A stretch of DNA of 64,000 bases. Origin: Cristatella mucedo. Its lineage: Eukaryota; Bryozoa; Phylactolaemata; Cristatellidae. Under the pieces are notes generated by a model that worked only from the letters and a program-made list of their open reading frames with translations, was not told where the DNA came from and did not search any database. Where the stretch lies: contig WPIO01000080.1 in the NCBI GenBank assembly GCA_009760855.2, forward strand, positions 1,320,001 through 1,384,000. Reading direction: 5' to 3'. The position numbers and the translations under genes are program-made. Shown here one piece after another: positions 43,217 to 52,683 of this stretch (position 1 is its first letter; each line of letters begins with the position of its first letter).

Positions 43217-44585
43217 ATGTTTAATGGAAAAATTTACTCGAGTGGTAAAAAACCTTACAAAGGAAGTGTTCAAGAGGCATTAGATTATGAAACTAAACTG
43301 CAAAATCTGCAAGATCTAAGAGATGCAAACATTCTAGAAAACTGCAGTGAGATACAAAGAATGGAATCAGAAATTGCTGTAAGAGATGCTGCTGAGCATA
43401 GACTAAACGAGCAAGCATTAGAGAGATCTACTGATAACCCAGGTAAAGTTGTTGTTGAGAAACTTAAAAGAATTGGACCTAAACTTGCTTTACAGATAGA
43501 AAACAAAGAACAACTTCAGAAGGTTTTAGAATACAAACAAAAACCAGATACATCTAGCACAATTCAAAAAGCAAGAACAGTTTTTAGTGAAGGAAAGCAT
43601 AAAAAAGCAATTACTATAGCAAATCAAGCAAAGACATATGCAGCAAATCCAGAAATACGAGAAGCTATTGACACTGCTCAAAAAGGTTTAGCTGAAGAGT
43701 TAAATATATATCCAACTACTGGCACTCCTAAGAAAACTCAGGTACAAGATTTTGATAAAGCTGAATTAAATAAATTACTTAATGAAAAAATGGATATGTT
43801 CCAAGTTATGCGGCAAGAATAATAAATGAGATTGATAGTACAAATAAAGATTTAAAACTATATGAGCTAGGTCGAAAACTTCATAATGAGAAAATGTATA
43901 CTGCGGAAAAAGAATTAGAACAGACTGCTCATGATATCTTAGAATATGTAGAGAAATATTTTAGTTGGGCAGATGATAAGCAACAAGGTGAAATAGTTAA
44001 AGAATATGAATCAACAATTGATAAGAAGAAAGATTTACTTGATATTATTGGATCAAAAAAGGGAGTATCCAAACCACTAAGAAAGGTTGTGCAGAACCTT
44101 AGTGAAGAGAATCTTTCCAGTGTTATTTCAGAGTTAGATAAAAAGAAAAAAAGAAGTGTAAAAGAATAAAGAGTTTTAGATTATTTAAGACCAAAAATTG
44201 GCAAAGGAATAGAAGTAATACCATTATTTGTAAAGAATGATTCAGAAGTATTTGACAAGATAGAATTGTGGATTCGTGAGCTTGCTGCTGGAAATACTGG
44301 AGTAGTAAACTCCATTAGTGCTGCTGTTGATGACCTTGCAAAATCTAGAAAAGTTCCAACAAAAAAATCCTAGCTGCTTAAACAGCCTCTTTCTGTATAG
44401 CGACAGAAGAGCCTTTACGGCTATCACCACCGCTTGCAGTGGCGATAAAGGGTCGCCCACCACACGAATCGAACCCACAACCTCGGGACCGAGGTCGTGA
44501 AAGCAACCGCCTTACCTAGTGTGCCATTACGGCTCACCAAAAGTCATATATTGCTAAGATGAATAAACTTGTATATGATATATAG
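43217..44585 (+). pseudogene. long coiled-coil protein, interrupted by a SINE
   Basis: TATAGTAAA precedes the ATG. 201 residues are open (43217-43822), rich in Glu, Lys, Gln and Ala with heptad-like pattern. The coding signal then continues in other frames (shifts near 43810 and 44165) through 43894-44169 and on to about 44350. There a tRNA-derived SINE has inserted. The last codons (44545-44585) follow the SINE, and the TAG stop forms the start motif of the next gene. It lies between the ATPase and capsid genes, so a structural or scaffold role is possible, but no family is recognised. Confidence 0.6.
44355..44538 (-). mobile_element. host tRNA-derived SINE inserted in the viral element
   Basis: A family member clearly matching the host copies at 15430 and 16545. 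On the minus strand it begins GGTGAGCCGTAATGGC, has an A box (GGCACACTAGGTAAGG), a B box (GGTTCGATTC) and a T-rich 3' end. The 6-base AAAAGT flanks it on both sides (44349-44354, 44539-44544) as a possible short target duplication. It shows that the element has been in the host nucleus long enough to receive a host retroposon. Confidence 0.85.
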
Positions 44586-44588
44586 AAA

Positions 44589-44756
44589 ATGTCGGATCTT
44601 CTTGGTGTGGCTAAAGATATTCTAAAAAATGTTGAGTCAATCAAAAAAGATACCATTGCAGGTGAGGACGGGTACGTTTTTAATATAAGTGGAACTACTA
44701 ATCCTATTAGAGTAAACATCAATAACCCAATAAAGCTTAAGAATAAAAGGTTTTAA
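44589..44756 (+). CDS. small protein, unknown
   Basis: 55 residues, intact, with TATAGAAA before the ATG. The sequence (MSDLLGVAKDILKNVESIKK) suggests an amphipathic helix followed by a polar tail. It lies between the coiled-coil gene and the capsid genes. No family is recognised. Confidence 0.5.
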   Translation: MSDLLGVAKDILKNVESIKKDTIAGEDGYVFNISGTTNPIRVNINNPIKLKNKRF

Positions 44757-44825
44757 GGTATGCTTCAAAAAGTTTGTCGGAAGCAATTTTAATTAAAACA
44801 TTACATCTACAAATAATACTTTTGT

Positions 44826-45062
44826 TTACAGGATTACAGGTGGAACTGATTGAATAGTAAGGGTTCCTCCTGGAATATATGCTGCTGTATCTGATGATGT
44901 AAATATTGGTATTGCAGATATAATAAATAATTCTGTTGTATTATCTGGAAATGACAAGTTTGTCTTAGGTATTGATACTGCTACTTCTAATTCTTGGATT
45001 ACTGTGGCTGCTGGGTTTACATTTGTTGCTGTTAAATCTACTGTTGCTGTTATCTCTATCAT
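44826..45062 (-). CDS. small beta-rich protein, unknown
   Basis: 78 residues, intact. TATAGAAATT stands directly before the ATG, and its palindromic CTATAG core (45068-45073) may also serve the plus-strand reading that follows. The content is Thr/Ile/Val/Pro-rich (ATVDLTATNVNPAATVIQEL), as in beta-sandwich proteins. It is the only minus-strand gene in the capsid block. No family is recognised. Confidence 0.5.
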   Translation of the reverse strand: MIEITATVDLTATNVNPAATVIQELEVAVSIPKTNLSFPDNTTELFIISAIPIFTSSDTAAYIPGGTLTIQSVPPVIL

Positions 45063-45489
45063 AATTTCTATAGCTCCATTACTTGGATTTACTGGAACTG
45101 TTTATACAACAGACAAGACACTTCCATTAGATACATATAGTACAGCTTCTGGAAAACAGTTTACGCAAGTAGTTGTAGATCCTGGAGAGAAAACTATTTC
45201 AGAGAATGAAGTTTTTGTTTCTGACTTGAATTTAATTCTTATAAACTGTAATTTAGTTGCAAGTGGAACAAGTTACATAAATAATATCGAAACACAAGCT
45301 CTTAGAAGTTTTGCTTATAATTTCTATCCTTGGGAACAAATGGTATATGAGCCGAATACTCTTGAATATCGCAATCTTGTTGGAGATTATATTTCTGATA
45401 TATTGATTACTACTACAGATCAAAATTTGAAAGTTTTAGATTTTGGTTCTCAGCAAATTACTGTTGTAATAGAAATTATTGAGATATAA
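45004..45489 (+). CDS. unknown virion-type protein, start unclear
   Basis: The plus frame is open from 45004 to 45489. The part from about 45073 on looks coding (LLGFTGTVYTTDKTLP, ENEVFVSDLNLILIN, FYPWEQMVYEPNTLEYRNLV). There is no good ATG near the expected start at 45070-45080 where a TATAG lies, so the start codon has probably been lost or is frameshifted. The upstream 60 bases are antisense to the gene at 44826-45062. The composition is beta-rich, and the position directly before the penton-like gene suggests a structural protein. Confidence 0.45.
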   Translation: MAAGFTFVAVKSTVAVISIIISIAPLLGFTGTVYTTDKTLPLDTYSTASGKQFTQVVVDPGEKTISENEVFVSDLNLILINCNLVASGTSYINNIETQALRSFAYNFYPWEQMVYEPNTLEYRNLVGDYISDILITTTDQNLKVLDFGSQQITVVIEIIEI

Positions 45490-45496
45490 TATAAGA

Positions 45497-46358
45497 ATGT
45501 CAATAAGAATAACTGGAACTACTAGCTCTGATACAAAAACTCTTGTTCCACCATTAATGCTTGGATCAGATTCTGGATCTGGACAAAATAGGCTTGCGTA
45601 GAGTTGAGTTTACATACACAAACAGAATAATAACAAATGTTCCTCATGGTGTAAACGATACGCTTTGGTATACGACAGCAAATATGACAGCTCCAAGCAA
45701 CTACTCAATTGCTATTCCAGAAGGACATTATGATAGTCAAAAGATTGTTTATGCATTAAATCAAGCATTATTAACTGTAAAACCAAACTCTATGCTCATC
45801 AATCTTGCCAATAGAAATAGTACTGGAATAAGATTTAGCGTTGATGTTGATGATAAAATAATAATGCAAGTTGTTGGTGATTTTGTTGTATTACTCGGAA
45901 CAAATTCTGGAATAATCAACTCTATTGGAGATACTCTAGGTTTTAATTCAAACCTGCAAGGCACATTCGATCCTGCTATGGTTGGTGGAACGCCATATGA
46001 ATCTATAGAAAAAGCAATGTATTTCTCTGGTACTTATAAAGCTTGGAATAAAATGCAACTTCCAGAAAATTCTGGAGTAAAATGGATAAGCATTGATTGT
46101 GATTTGGTAGATCCTAATAAGAACTATGTTGAGCATAAAAAAGGATTTTTAGAGCAATCATCATCTTTATATTTAATTGATATTGATGATATTGATCCAG
46201 GAGAAAAGGTTGATGTGCACATTCCAAATATCTTATTCTTGCCTACTCGTGGAGATATTTATAGTATCAGCAGTCTTAGAATTAACTTAACAGATCAAAA
46301 TAAAAATACAATAAATACTAGTACAGATGTTATAGCTACAATAGAAATTTCTAAATAA
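45497..46358 (+). pseudogene. penton-like (single jelly-roll) minor capsid protein
   Basis: The ATG at 45497 follows 'tataaga'. After 30 or so codons the frame shifts near 45580, and a 265-residue frame continues to 46358. The N-terminal signature NYSIAIPEGHYDSQKIVYAL ('I.IPEGHY....I..ALN..L') is the one seen in penton-like vertex proteins of Polintons and virophages. Beta-rich segments follow to the end. It would occupy the five-fold vertices of the capsid. One frameshift makes this copy inactive. Confidence 0.75.
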
Positions 46359-46364
46359 TATAGG

Positions 46365-46967
46365 ATGGGTAGCTATGCTAGAATTGGTCATGGAAGGATA
46401 ACTGGCGGAAAATATCATGGTTCTGGTGTACTTGATAGGATTATTGATGGCGTTGGAAAAGCAGCGCCTGTGCTTACTGGACTTACTGGGCTTAGTGTGA
46501 TCATTGCCAACAAAGGAATTAAAATGCATCAAGCAAGAAAATTAACTGAGTTGCAAACAAAGAAAGAAAAGATTGACCAGGAATATGCTAATAAACGAAG
46601 AGAACTTGATGACAAACTTGATGAGGAAAGAAGAAAGATTGAACTTGAGTATGAGTTAGATAAACGTAAAAAAGAAGAAGATTATGATAGAAAGATGAAA
46701 GAGATGTATCTTGAAATAAAACGAGCAATGCTTGATAAACTTAAACCAAAAAGCAAAAAGAAATACAAAGCAAAAATGGAGGATTCTGAAACTGAAGATT
46801 ATTCAGAAACATTAAAAGAAAATTATCCTAAGGCATACAAAGAAATAGAAAGAGTTACAAAAGAAAAATCTGCTGTTCCTGCTATTATGCCTGCTACGAG
46901 AGCTGATAGATATGGTGGATATATGAAAAAAATTGGTGCTGGCTTATACATTCAGAATAAGAAATAA
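46365..46967 (+). CDS. coiled-coil minor virion protein candidate (pVI-like)
   Basis: 200 residues, intact, TATAGG directly before the ATG. The N-terminus contains ITGG|K, fitting the adenain cleavage pattern. It is followed by a hydrophobic/amphipathic stretch (VGKAAPVLTGLTGLSVIIAN), then a long charged coiled coil of about 90 residues (KIDQEYANKRRELDDKLDEE), and a Gly-containing end (YMKKIGAGLYIQ). Protease site, amphipathic segment and location between penton and hexon together resemble the adenovirus pVI type of membrane-lytic minor capsid protein. This is inference from layout, not a recognised homology. Confidence 0.6.
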   Translation: MGSYARIGHGRITGGKYHGSGVLDRIIDGVGKAAPVLTGLTGLSVIIANKGIKMHQARKLTELQTKKEKIDQEYANKRRELDDKLDEERRKIELEYELDKRKKEEDYDRKMKEMYLEIKRAMLDKLKPKSKKKYKAKMEDSETEDYSETLKENYPKAYKEIERVTKEKSAVPAIMPATRADRYGGYMKKIGAGLYIQNKK

Positions 46968-47001
46968 ATTTTTACTCTTTTATATAGAGAAGAGAGAAGA
47001 A

Positions 47002-48520
47002 ATGACAAGTGCTCCAATTGAGAACATACTCGAATTAGGTGATCCTAGTTTTCCTAACTACAAAGTTAAAGATTACAATACAGAGAATTTTGTCAAAGCA
47101 ATGGAAGTGAGACTGGTGATATTGCAAATAAGTTAGCTACCTTTACTGTTCCTGGTGAACAACAGCTTTGCTATGTGCTTTCAGATGCTTATCTGTTGCT
47201 TGAAGGGCAGATAAAGGCTCAAACGGTTGCACCTGCTGCAAATACTAACCCACAATTTGATCCGCTTAAAAGAACTGTTGCTGCAGGTCTTGTCGACAAT
47301 GCTGGAGCTTGGCTGTTCAGTTCGATGAGAATCAGACTTGGTGCTGAAGAAATAGAAACATACTCGCATAGACAGGCTTCTGGAACAGTTACAACTCTTA
47401 TGGGATTACTTACATATCCAAATAATTACAATCGAACAGAAGGGCCTGCAACTGGATGGACAAAAGATGAGGCAGCTAATCCAGATGACTTGTATGTAGC
47501 TGACAGCTATACAAGCCCAGCTGCAAGTGGAATATCTACTTCTAATAACGGTTTTGTATACAGAAGGTGTCTTTCAAATATTGTTGCTGACTCTCCTGGA
47601 TCATTCAGTATTTCACTTCCACTTGCAAGATTGTCTGGATTTTGTGCTGACATGAATAAAATTCTTTATAATATTCCATTTACGTTTGAGATGACAAGAG
47701 CTTATGGGAGTGACTTTGATGCTGCTATGATTGGTACATCTGGCGCAGCTAAAATTATGGCGGCTAGAGGTGCAGGAGTTGCAGCTGATGGCACTTGGAT
47801 AGCACTTAAAGTAGCTATGTCAAAAATGAGACTAATGGTTCCATGTGTAAATCCTAAAGAAAGTACTAAAGAGCTCTTGCAGACGTATCTAGTGAAAGAG
47901 CTAAAAAGATTAGACTAAATTACAGGGTTAGACGCTATGAGAATATTACGATAACTAGTTTCAACCAAGGTTTAAAGTTTACTAAAACTCTATCTGTACA
48001 AAATACTATTGATAAAGTTAGATGGTTGATTGTTGCAGCACAAAACTATAATAAGTTTAATAGTTACGCTGGCAATCCATGTACTTACAATCACTGCGAT
48101 ATCAAAAATGTAACTGTACTTGCTAATGGTTCTAAACAGTACCCTGCTGTTCCTAGAAGCTGCTATTTCAAAGATGCTAAATGCTCAACAGCATATCTAG
48201 ATTTTACTCAATTCAGAAAGCAATATCTATGATTAAATGAACTTACAGAACCGGTGGGTGTTACTTATCCTGAATGGTTGTCGCTGTATCCAATTCATGT
48301 AATTGATCTACAGTATAACGATGAACCTTTAAGAGTTACTTCAAAGCTTGATGTAACTATTGAGTTTAACTCTCAAATCCCTACTGTTGCTCCTCCAACA
48401 AATGTTATGGTTCATTATTTAACTATCTGTGAAAACAGTGCTGAACTTACTTCTAATGGTAATGATTCACCATTTACCTGCAGTAACGGAACATATGATT
48501 ATGATGGAAGTGGCATTTAA
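47002..48520 (+). pseudogene. hexon-like major capsid protein (double jelly-roll, broken)
   Basis: TATATAG lies 15 bases before the ATG. About 505 residues in pieces: N-terminus (ELGDPSFPNYKVKDYNTENF), then a frame change near 47110. A long open frame 47175-47918 follows (FSSMRIRLGAEEIETYSHRQ, LPLARLSGFCADMNKILYN). A second shift near 47890 leads to 48026-48232, and an in-frame TGA (48230-48232) is followed by 48254-48520. The length, order and pattern of a loading/assembly region followed by 'LPL..L..F' strands fit Polinton major capsid proteins, which build hexons by trimerisation. Its position next to penton and minor capsid genes agrees. Confidence 0.8.
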
Positions 48521-48541
48521 AAAATTTAAACCAGAAATATA

Positions 48542-49316
48542 ATGAATAAATTTGATTTCGTACAAGGTTCAGATGAGTGGAAAAAATAAATGTCTTTGAA
48601 TATTGGAGGCTCAGAGGTTTACTCAGTGCTTGGAAATGATTTAATATTCGGAGATCAGACAGAAGTAGACATAGAATTAATTGCAAATAGAAAACTAAAA
48701 AAATACATTGCTAACAATTCTAGTATGAGATTTCCTCCAATGATATTCGGTAAAGAATTTGAACCTATTGCTGCAAAGTTTTTAGAAATTAAACTACAAG
48801 TAAAACTTGATAATGCAAACGATTGTTTTAGTAGTGATGGCGTATACAGATATTCTCCTGATGGAATAATAAACATTAGTAGAAATAAAATGTTTATGGA
48901 GCAGAAATATTATTGATGATTTTATACTTAAACAATATCACGCACAATGCTTATTAGGTTTACATGTTTTAAAACTTAGTGAATGTTTTTACTCTGAGTT
49001 TGAGATTTTTGTTCCTGGCTTGAATTGTGAAGAACCTCCGCTAGATTACATAGCAGCTGGTAATGTAAGAATTCCTAATACTGATTTGGATATGCCACTT
49101 AGAGAACCAATTTGTATGCTTTTACTTAAAGATGAAAAGTATTTTGATTTTGAGTTTGACGTTATAAGCAAGTATGGCAGATTCAACAACAAGAAAGCAA
49201 ATGGTTATGATATAAAGTATTATATAAGAAGATGTTTGATTCAAGTGGTAGAAGAAGATGATTCTTGTAGATTTGTTAGAATAGTTCCTATTGTTAAAAA
49301 AGTGCTAGATAAATAA
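48542..49316 (+). pseudogene. YqaJ/lambda-exonuclease-type nuclease (broken)
   Basis: Viral recombinase-type 5'-3' exonuclease. Recognisable parts in order: VQGSDEWKK, a TAA stop (48587-48589) in the same frame, then IGGSEVYSVLG, FGKEFEPIAAKFLE (Glu of the active site), SPDGI (Asp) and MEQK (the ExK pair). After about 48905 the reading shifts frame, with HAQCLLGLHVL marking the usual C-terminal helix, and is open to 49316. The family cuts DNA ends for recombination and replication. Two breaks make it inactive here. Confidence 0.8.
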
Positions 49317-49341
49317 AAAAATTTAATTAATAGCTATATAG

Positions 49342-50201
49342 ATGAGTTGAAGGCATCATTGCAATGACTATGTAAGTAGAATAAATGGTTATATATTGTC
49401 AGATCTTGATGCGAATGGAAACAGAACTATTAATATGAGAGATCCGGTGAATAATAGTGATGCTGTAACAAAGCATATGCGGATGCAAACTTTATTGTAA
49501 ACAGTGGAACTTCTTTAAATCTTCAGAATAGACCAATTACAAATATTGCTCCAGGAGTTAATCCAACAGATGCTGTTAATGTAAGTCAAGTATCAAACTA
49601 TGTCAAGAAATCTGGAGATATAATGACTGGAGATTTAAATATGAATAGTTTTGCTATTACTTCTACATATTGGAATTCTAGTACCACTACACCAAAAGTT
49701 TTACCTGATGATTTCTGTGTTACTTATGGAGGATTAAAACGAGATCTGTTATTGAAGAATTCTCCTGCTACAACAAATTTAAACATGAATAATAATTCTA
49801 TAATCAATGTTGCTGAGCCTGTTAATTTTTCAGATGCTGCAACGAAATCATATGTTGATAGAACAGTTAGAAAAATAACAGAAGTTGTTGTACTTACAAT
49901 TAATCCTAGAGCAATGAATTCTATTATTAATATTTCTACTGCATATTCTTGGACAAATAAAAATAGTCCTTCACTAATAATACTAAGCGCAACGGTTGTT
50001 GGATCATCTAACTGTATACAACTAAAACCTAGCAGCGATATGGCAATAGTATCAGGAGATATAGGTGTTATAAATACATCACCGACTGGAACTGATTTTA
50101 AGTATTATGCATACTTTACTAGAGTCCCGATAGAATATTATTATGTTGATAACCTAGGAAATATGAAAGCTAGCTTATTAATTTCTTACATAAGTACCTG
50201 A
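49342..50201 (+). pseudogene. phage-tail-fibre-like protein (fibre 4, broken)
   Basis: TATATAG abuts the ATG. An in-frame TGA comes at codon 3 (49348-49350). Four shaft repeats are then visible: LSDLDANGNRTINMRDPVNN (near 49400), one near 49540, GDLNMNSFAI, and NMNNNSIINVAEPVNFSDAA near 49800, with one frame change at about 49475. A C-terminal head (VVLTINPRAMNSIINISTAY onward, 192 open residues in all) ends at 50201 and overlaps the convergent Cys-rich gene by 24 bases. It belongs to the same family as the three minus-strand fibres at 35.9-38.7 kb. Confidence 0.7.
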
Positions 50202-50624
50202 AAAGTACAAATGAACTAATAAAACAATTAATTCTTTTAATTTTGTTGCTTTATGCTTACCTTTTACTAACGGAAATAGGTTTGCTATATGCATTATTGA
50301 TTCGTGTTCTAAACAATGATGATTGCAGAATAACTCCGAACACCTTTTTCTTAAGTGTTTCTTTGCTAAGCAATATGTACTTGTAGGTCTTTGTTTAGAA
50401 TATTTATTCCTTGCATAATAACAATCTGCACAAATGATTATTTTGTTATTTCTTAAAATGCCGCAATCGAATTCTGTTTCTGTGCTATCTAAATCGCAGA
50501 TATCGCAACGCATTTCATACTTTAAATTTGGTCTTCGTTTAACCTTTTTGCAAACTGGATGGCCTGACTCTAAGTATTCAAGTTCACTAAATGATGTCGA
50601 ACAAGTATCACAAAATATTTCAAT
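50178..50624 (-). CDS. Cys-rich zinc-binding-type protein, start codon altered
   Basis: The frame is open from 50624, where TATAGAA is followed by ATT instead of ATG; the first ATG is at 50513. Three or more CxxC/CxxxC pairs are present (FCDTC, MRCDICDLD, CADCYYARN, RCSELFCNHHC), indicating metal binding. It shares the palindromic TCTATAGA with the divergent integrase gene. If the ATT was once ATG, the protein had about 148 residues. Family not recognised; it might be a nuclease or transcription-type zinc protein. Confidence 0.6.
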   Translation of the reverse strand: MEIFCDTCSTSFSELEYLESGHPVCKKVKRRPNLKYEMRCDICDLDSTETEFDCGILRNNKIIICADCYYARNKYSKQRPTSTYCLAKKHLRKRCSELFCNHHCLEHESIMHIANLFPLVKGKHKATKLKELIVLLVHLYFSGTYVRN

Positions 50625-50626
50625 TT

Positions 50627-50633
50627 CTATAGA
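50627..50633. promoter_or_regulatory. bidirectional TCTATAGA start motif
   Basis: Within 'caatttctatagaatg' the palindrome TCTATAGA reads TATAGAATG rightward (integrase start) and TATAGAAATT leftward (Cys-rich protein). A second divergent CTATAG core lies at 45068-45073. Confidence 0.6.
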
Positions 50634-51511
50634 ATGTCATTTTTAACTCTAAATGAAAGAAAAAAGGAAGGGAAATTTAATCCAGACTCTGACATAAGCC
50701 AGATATTCAAGCCAAGACCGAAAGTAATTCCAAAAGATTTCTTTAATACTGTTGAACCGAATGAAAGTCAGCAGGCAGACATTTTATATATGCCGAATGA
50801 TTCTGGATACAAATATGCTTTGAGTGTTATTGATGTTGCTAGCAGGTATAAAGACTCAAGACCACTTAAAACAAAGTCTTCTAAAGAAGTAACACAAGCT
50901 ATAACAGATATTTATACAAAAAGTTTATTGAAATGGCCAAAGAAGATAACAGTAGATGCTGGATCTGAGTTTAAAGGAGAATTCATGAAAGAAATGAAAA
51001 GACATGAAACACAAGTTATAGGAGCTACTAGTAAAAAGAGTGTTGCACTTGTTGAAAGAATTAATAGAACTGTAGCAGAGAGAGCATTTATTGCGCAATA
51101 TGAGAAGGAATTAGAAAATATTAATAATGGAGATTACACTAGAAATAAAGAATGGATTTATAATTTACCAAAGATTATTGATTATCTAATAATAGCGTTA
51201 CAAGATCAATTGATGAAGAACCTGTAAAGGCGATAAAAAAAGAATCAGTGATACTGAGTATGCCAAAATATCATAGACAAGTCGGAGAACAGGAGAAATT
51301 ATTAGAACTTGGAACAACTGTTAAATATTTACTAGAGCCTGGTGAAGGAGAAGATGAAAAAAGAAGAGCTACAGATCCAATATGGAGCTTGACTAAACAT
51401 AATATTGTTAGAATAATGGTATTGAAAAAACAACCGGTTAGATATTTCGTAAATGATGTTAAAAGGAGTTTTGTTAAAGAGGAGTTGCAAGTGATTAAGC
51501 TAGAGGAGTAG
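50634..51511 (+). pseudogene. retroviral-type integrase (frameshifted)
   Basis: Catalyses insertion of the element. The catalytic core has the DDE triad: Asp49 (QQADILYM), Asp108 (ITVDAGSEFKG) and Glu141 (VALVERINRTVAERAF). After about 51185 the reading moves one frame and continues to 51511 with the C-terminal domain typical of Polinton integrases (TVKYLLEPGEGEDEKRRATD, PIWSLTKHNIVRIM). TATAGA directly precedes the ATG. One frameshift separates core and C-terminal domain, so the enzyme is broken as sequenced. The end overlaps the convergent gene by 17 bases. Confidence 0.9.
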
Positions 51512-51952
51512 TTTCTCGTTGTGAACGTTCTGCTATAATATCGTCAAACTCTTCTTTTGTAACTACTTCATCAGATAAAGCATCTGTTATTTTTGTAATA
51601 AATTCTGAGTTAGAATTGAGAGTAAATCTTTTTTTTATCTATTTCAACTAAAACACCATCAACTGCCATTAGCATTGCTGTTAGTGCTGAGAGAACAGAG
51701 ACTACATTAGTTATATCTGGATGTGCATCAATATGTGTTGTCGAAACTGTAACTCCTAAAGCTACTACTATATTTACTATTTTAATTATATATCTCACTC
51801 TTGTTAGCTTGGTTAGACACGATCTAACTTTAATGTTATATGCAACTGATTCATCATATCTTTGAAGAACACATTTCTTTCTTAGATCTGCCGTTTTCCT
51901 ATAATTACTGAAAGTTTTTAATTCTTGGAATTGTATTTCTTAGATCCGTCAT
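51495..51952 (-). pseudogene. small membrane protein, unknown (frameshifted)
   Basis: The start codon overlaps the stop of the upstream gene as ATGA. After a shift near 51915 a frame runs through a basic stretch and a hydrophobic helix (YIIKIVNIVVALGVTVSTTH) and a second apolar stretch (NVVSVLSALTAMLMAVDGVL). A second shift in the A run near 51630 leads to an acidic tail ending at 51495. Two membrane-spanning segments are likely. Function unknown. Confidence 0.55.
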
Positions 51953-52434
51953 ATAATATCTACTACAATCTCCAAAACAAAAATTATGACTTCATCCATA
52001 TTTAAATCTCTGTCATTACCGGATCTTTTGTGATAATTATAAACATCGCTTAAGTCGTTGATACGATTTGTTGCTTCTAATACTGGTTTTTTATTCAACC
52101 AAACATCTTTCTTATCAATTTTACCAATAGGTTTTGTGTAACCTATACTTCGAATCATATCATATAGTCTATCAATATAATCATCGTCAATCTCATAAAG
52201 TTGTTTTGGAATATTACCACCGAATGATAAAACCATTTCACTTTCTGATATGTGTCTTTTTTCATCACCATATGTCCGGTCAGAAAAACTGGGAAAAGGA
52301 ACATCGCGGCTTCCGTAATCAAAATCTGTTACTTTAATTTCTGGAACACCTAATTCTTTAAGTTCTTCTTCATAAACATCTTTGGTCTTCAATAATTCTA
52401 CATCGTTATCACAAAAACATTCATTAGCATTCAT
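51949..52434 (-). CDS. unknown 161-residue protein
   Basis: Intact, acidic, with an early Cys-containing MNANECFCDNDVELL and predicted mixed alpha/beta structure (YGDEKRHISESEMVLSFGG). No TATAG precedes this ATG. Its stop TGA overlaps the ATG of the downstream membrane gene. I do not recognise the family. Confidence 0.55.
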   Translation of the reverse strand: MNANECFCDNDVELLKTKDVYEEELKELGVPEIKVTDFDYGSRDVPFPSFSDRTYGDEKRHISESEMVLSFGGNIPKQLYEIDDDYIDRLYDMIRSIGYTKPIGKIDKKDVWLNKKPVLEATNRINDLSDVYNYHKRSGNDRDLNMDEVIIFVLEIVVDII

Positions 52435-52439
52435 ATGTT

Positions 52440-52683
52440 AGCAATGATTATATTCTCCATTTCCTAAATTTGAAATTAAAAAAATTAAAAATTAAAATAA
52501 TTTATTAAATTATTAAATTTACCTAAATTAAAATTAAATTAAATTTAAAATTAAATTTAAAATTAAATTAAATTTAACTAAATTAAAAAAAATTCTTTAT
52601 ATTTTTCAGGCCAACTCATTTTTTTTAATTTTAGATATTCTGCTTTTTCTATAATTGGAAATGTGTTCTTTTACTATACATAT
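52440..52683. other. AT-rich intergenic stretch (low complexity)
   Basis: Repeated 'aaattaaatt' words (about 52470-52590), with no open frame of note. It is the only sizeable non-coding part of the element outside the TIRs. A replication or transcription control role is conceivable but unsupported. Confidence 0.6.

Noticed and set aside
44371-44535. SINE-like block as a viral non-coding RNA gene
   Set aside because: It matches several host-arm copies outside the element, so it is a host insertion.
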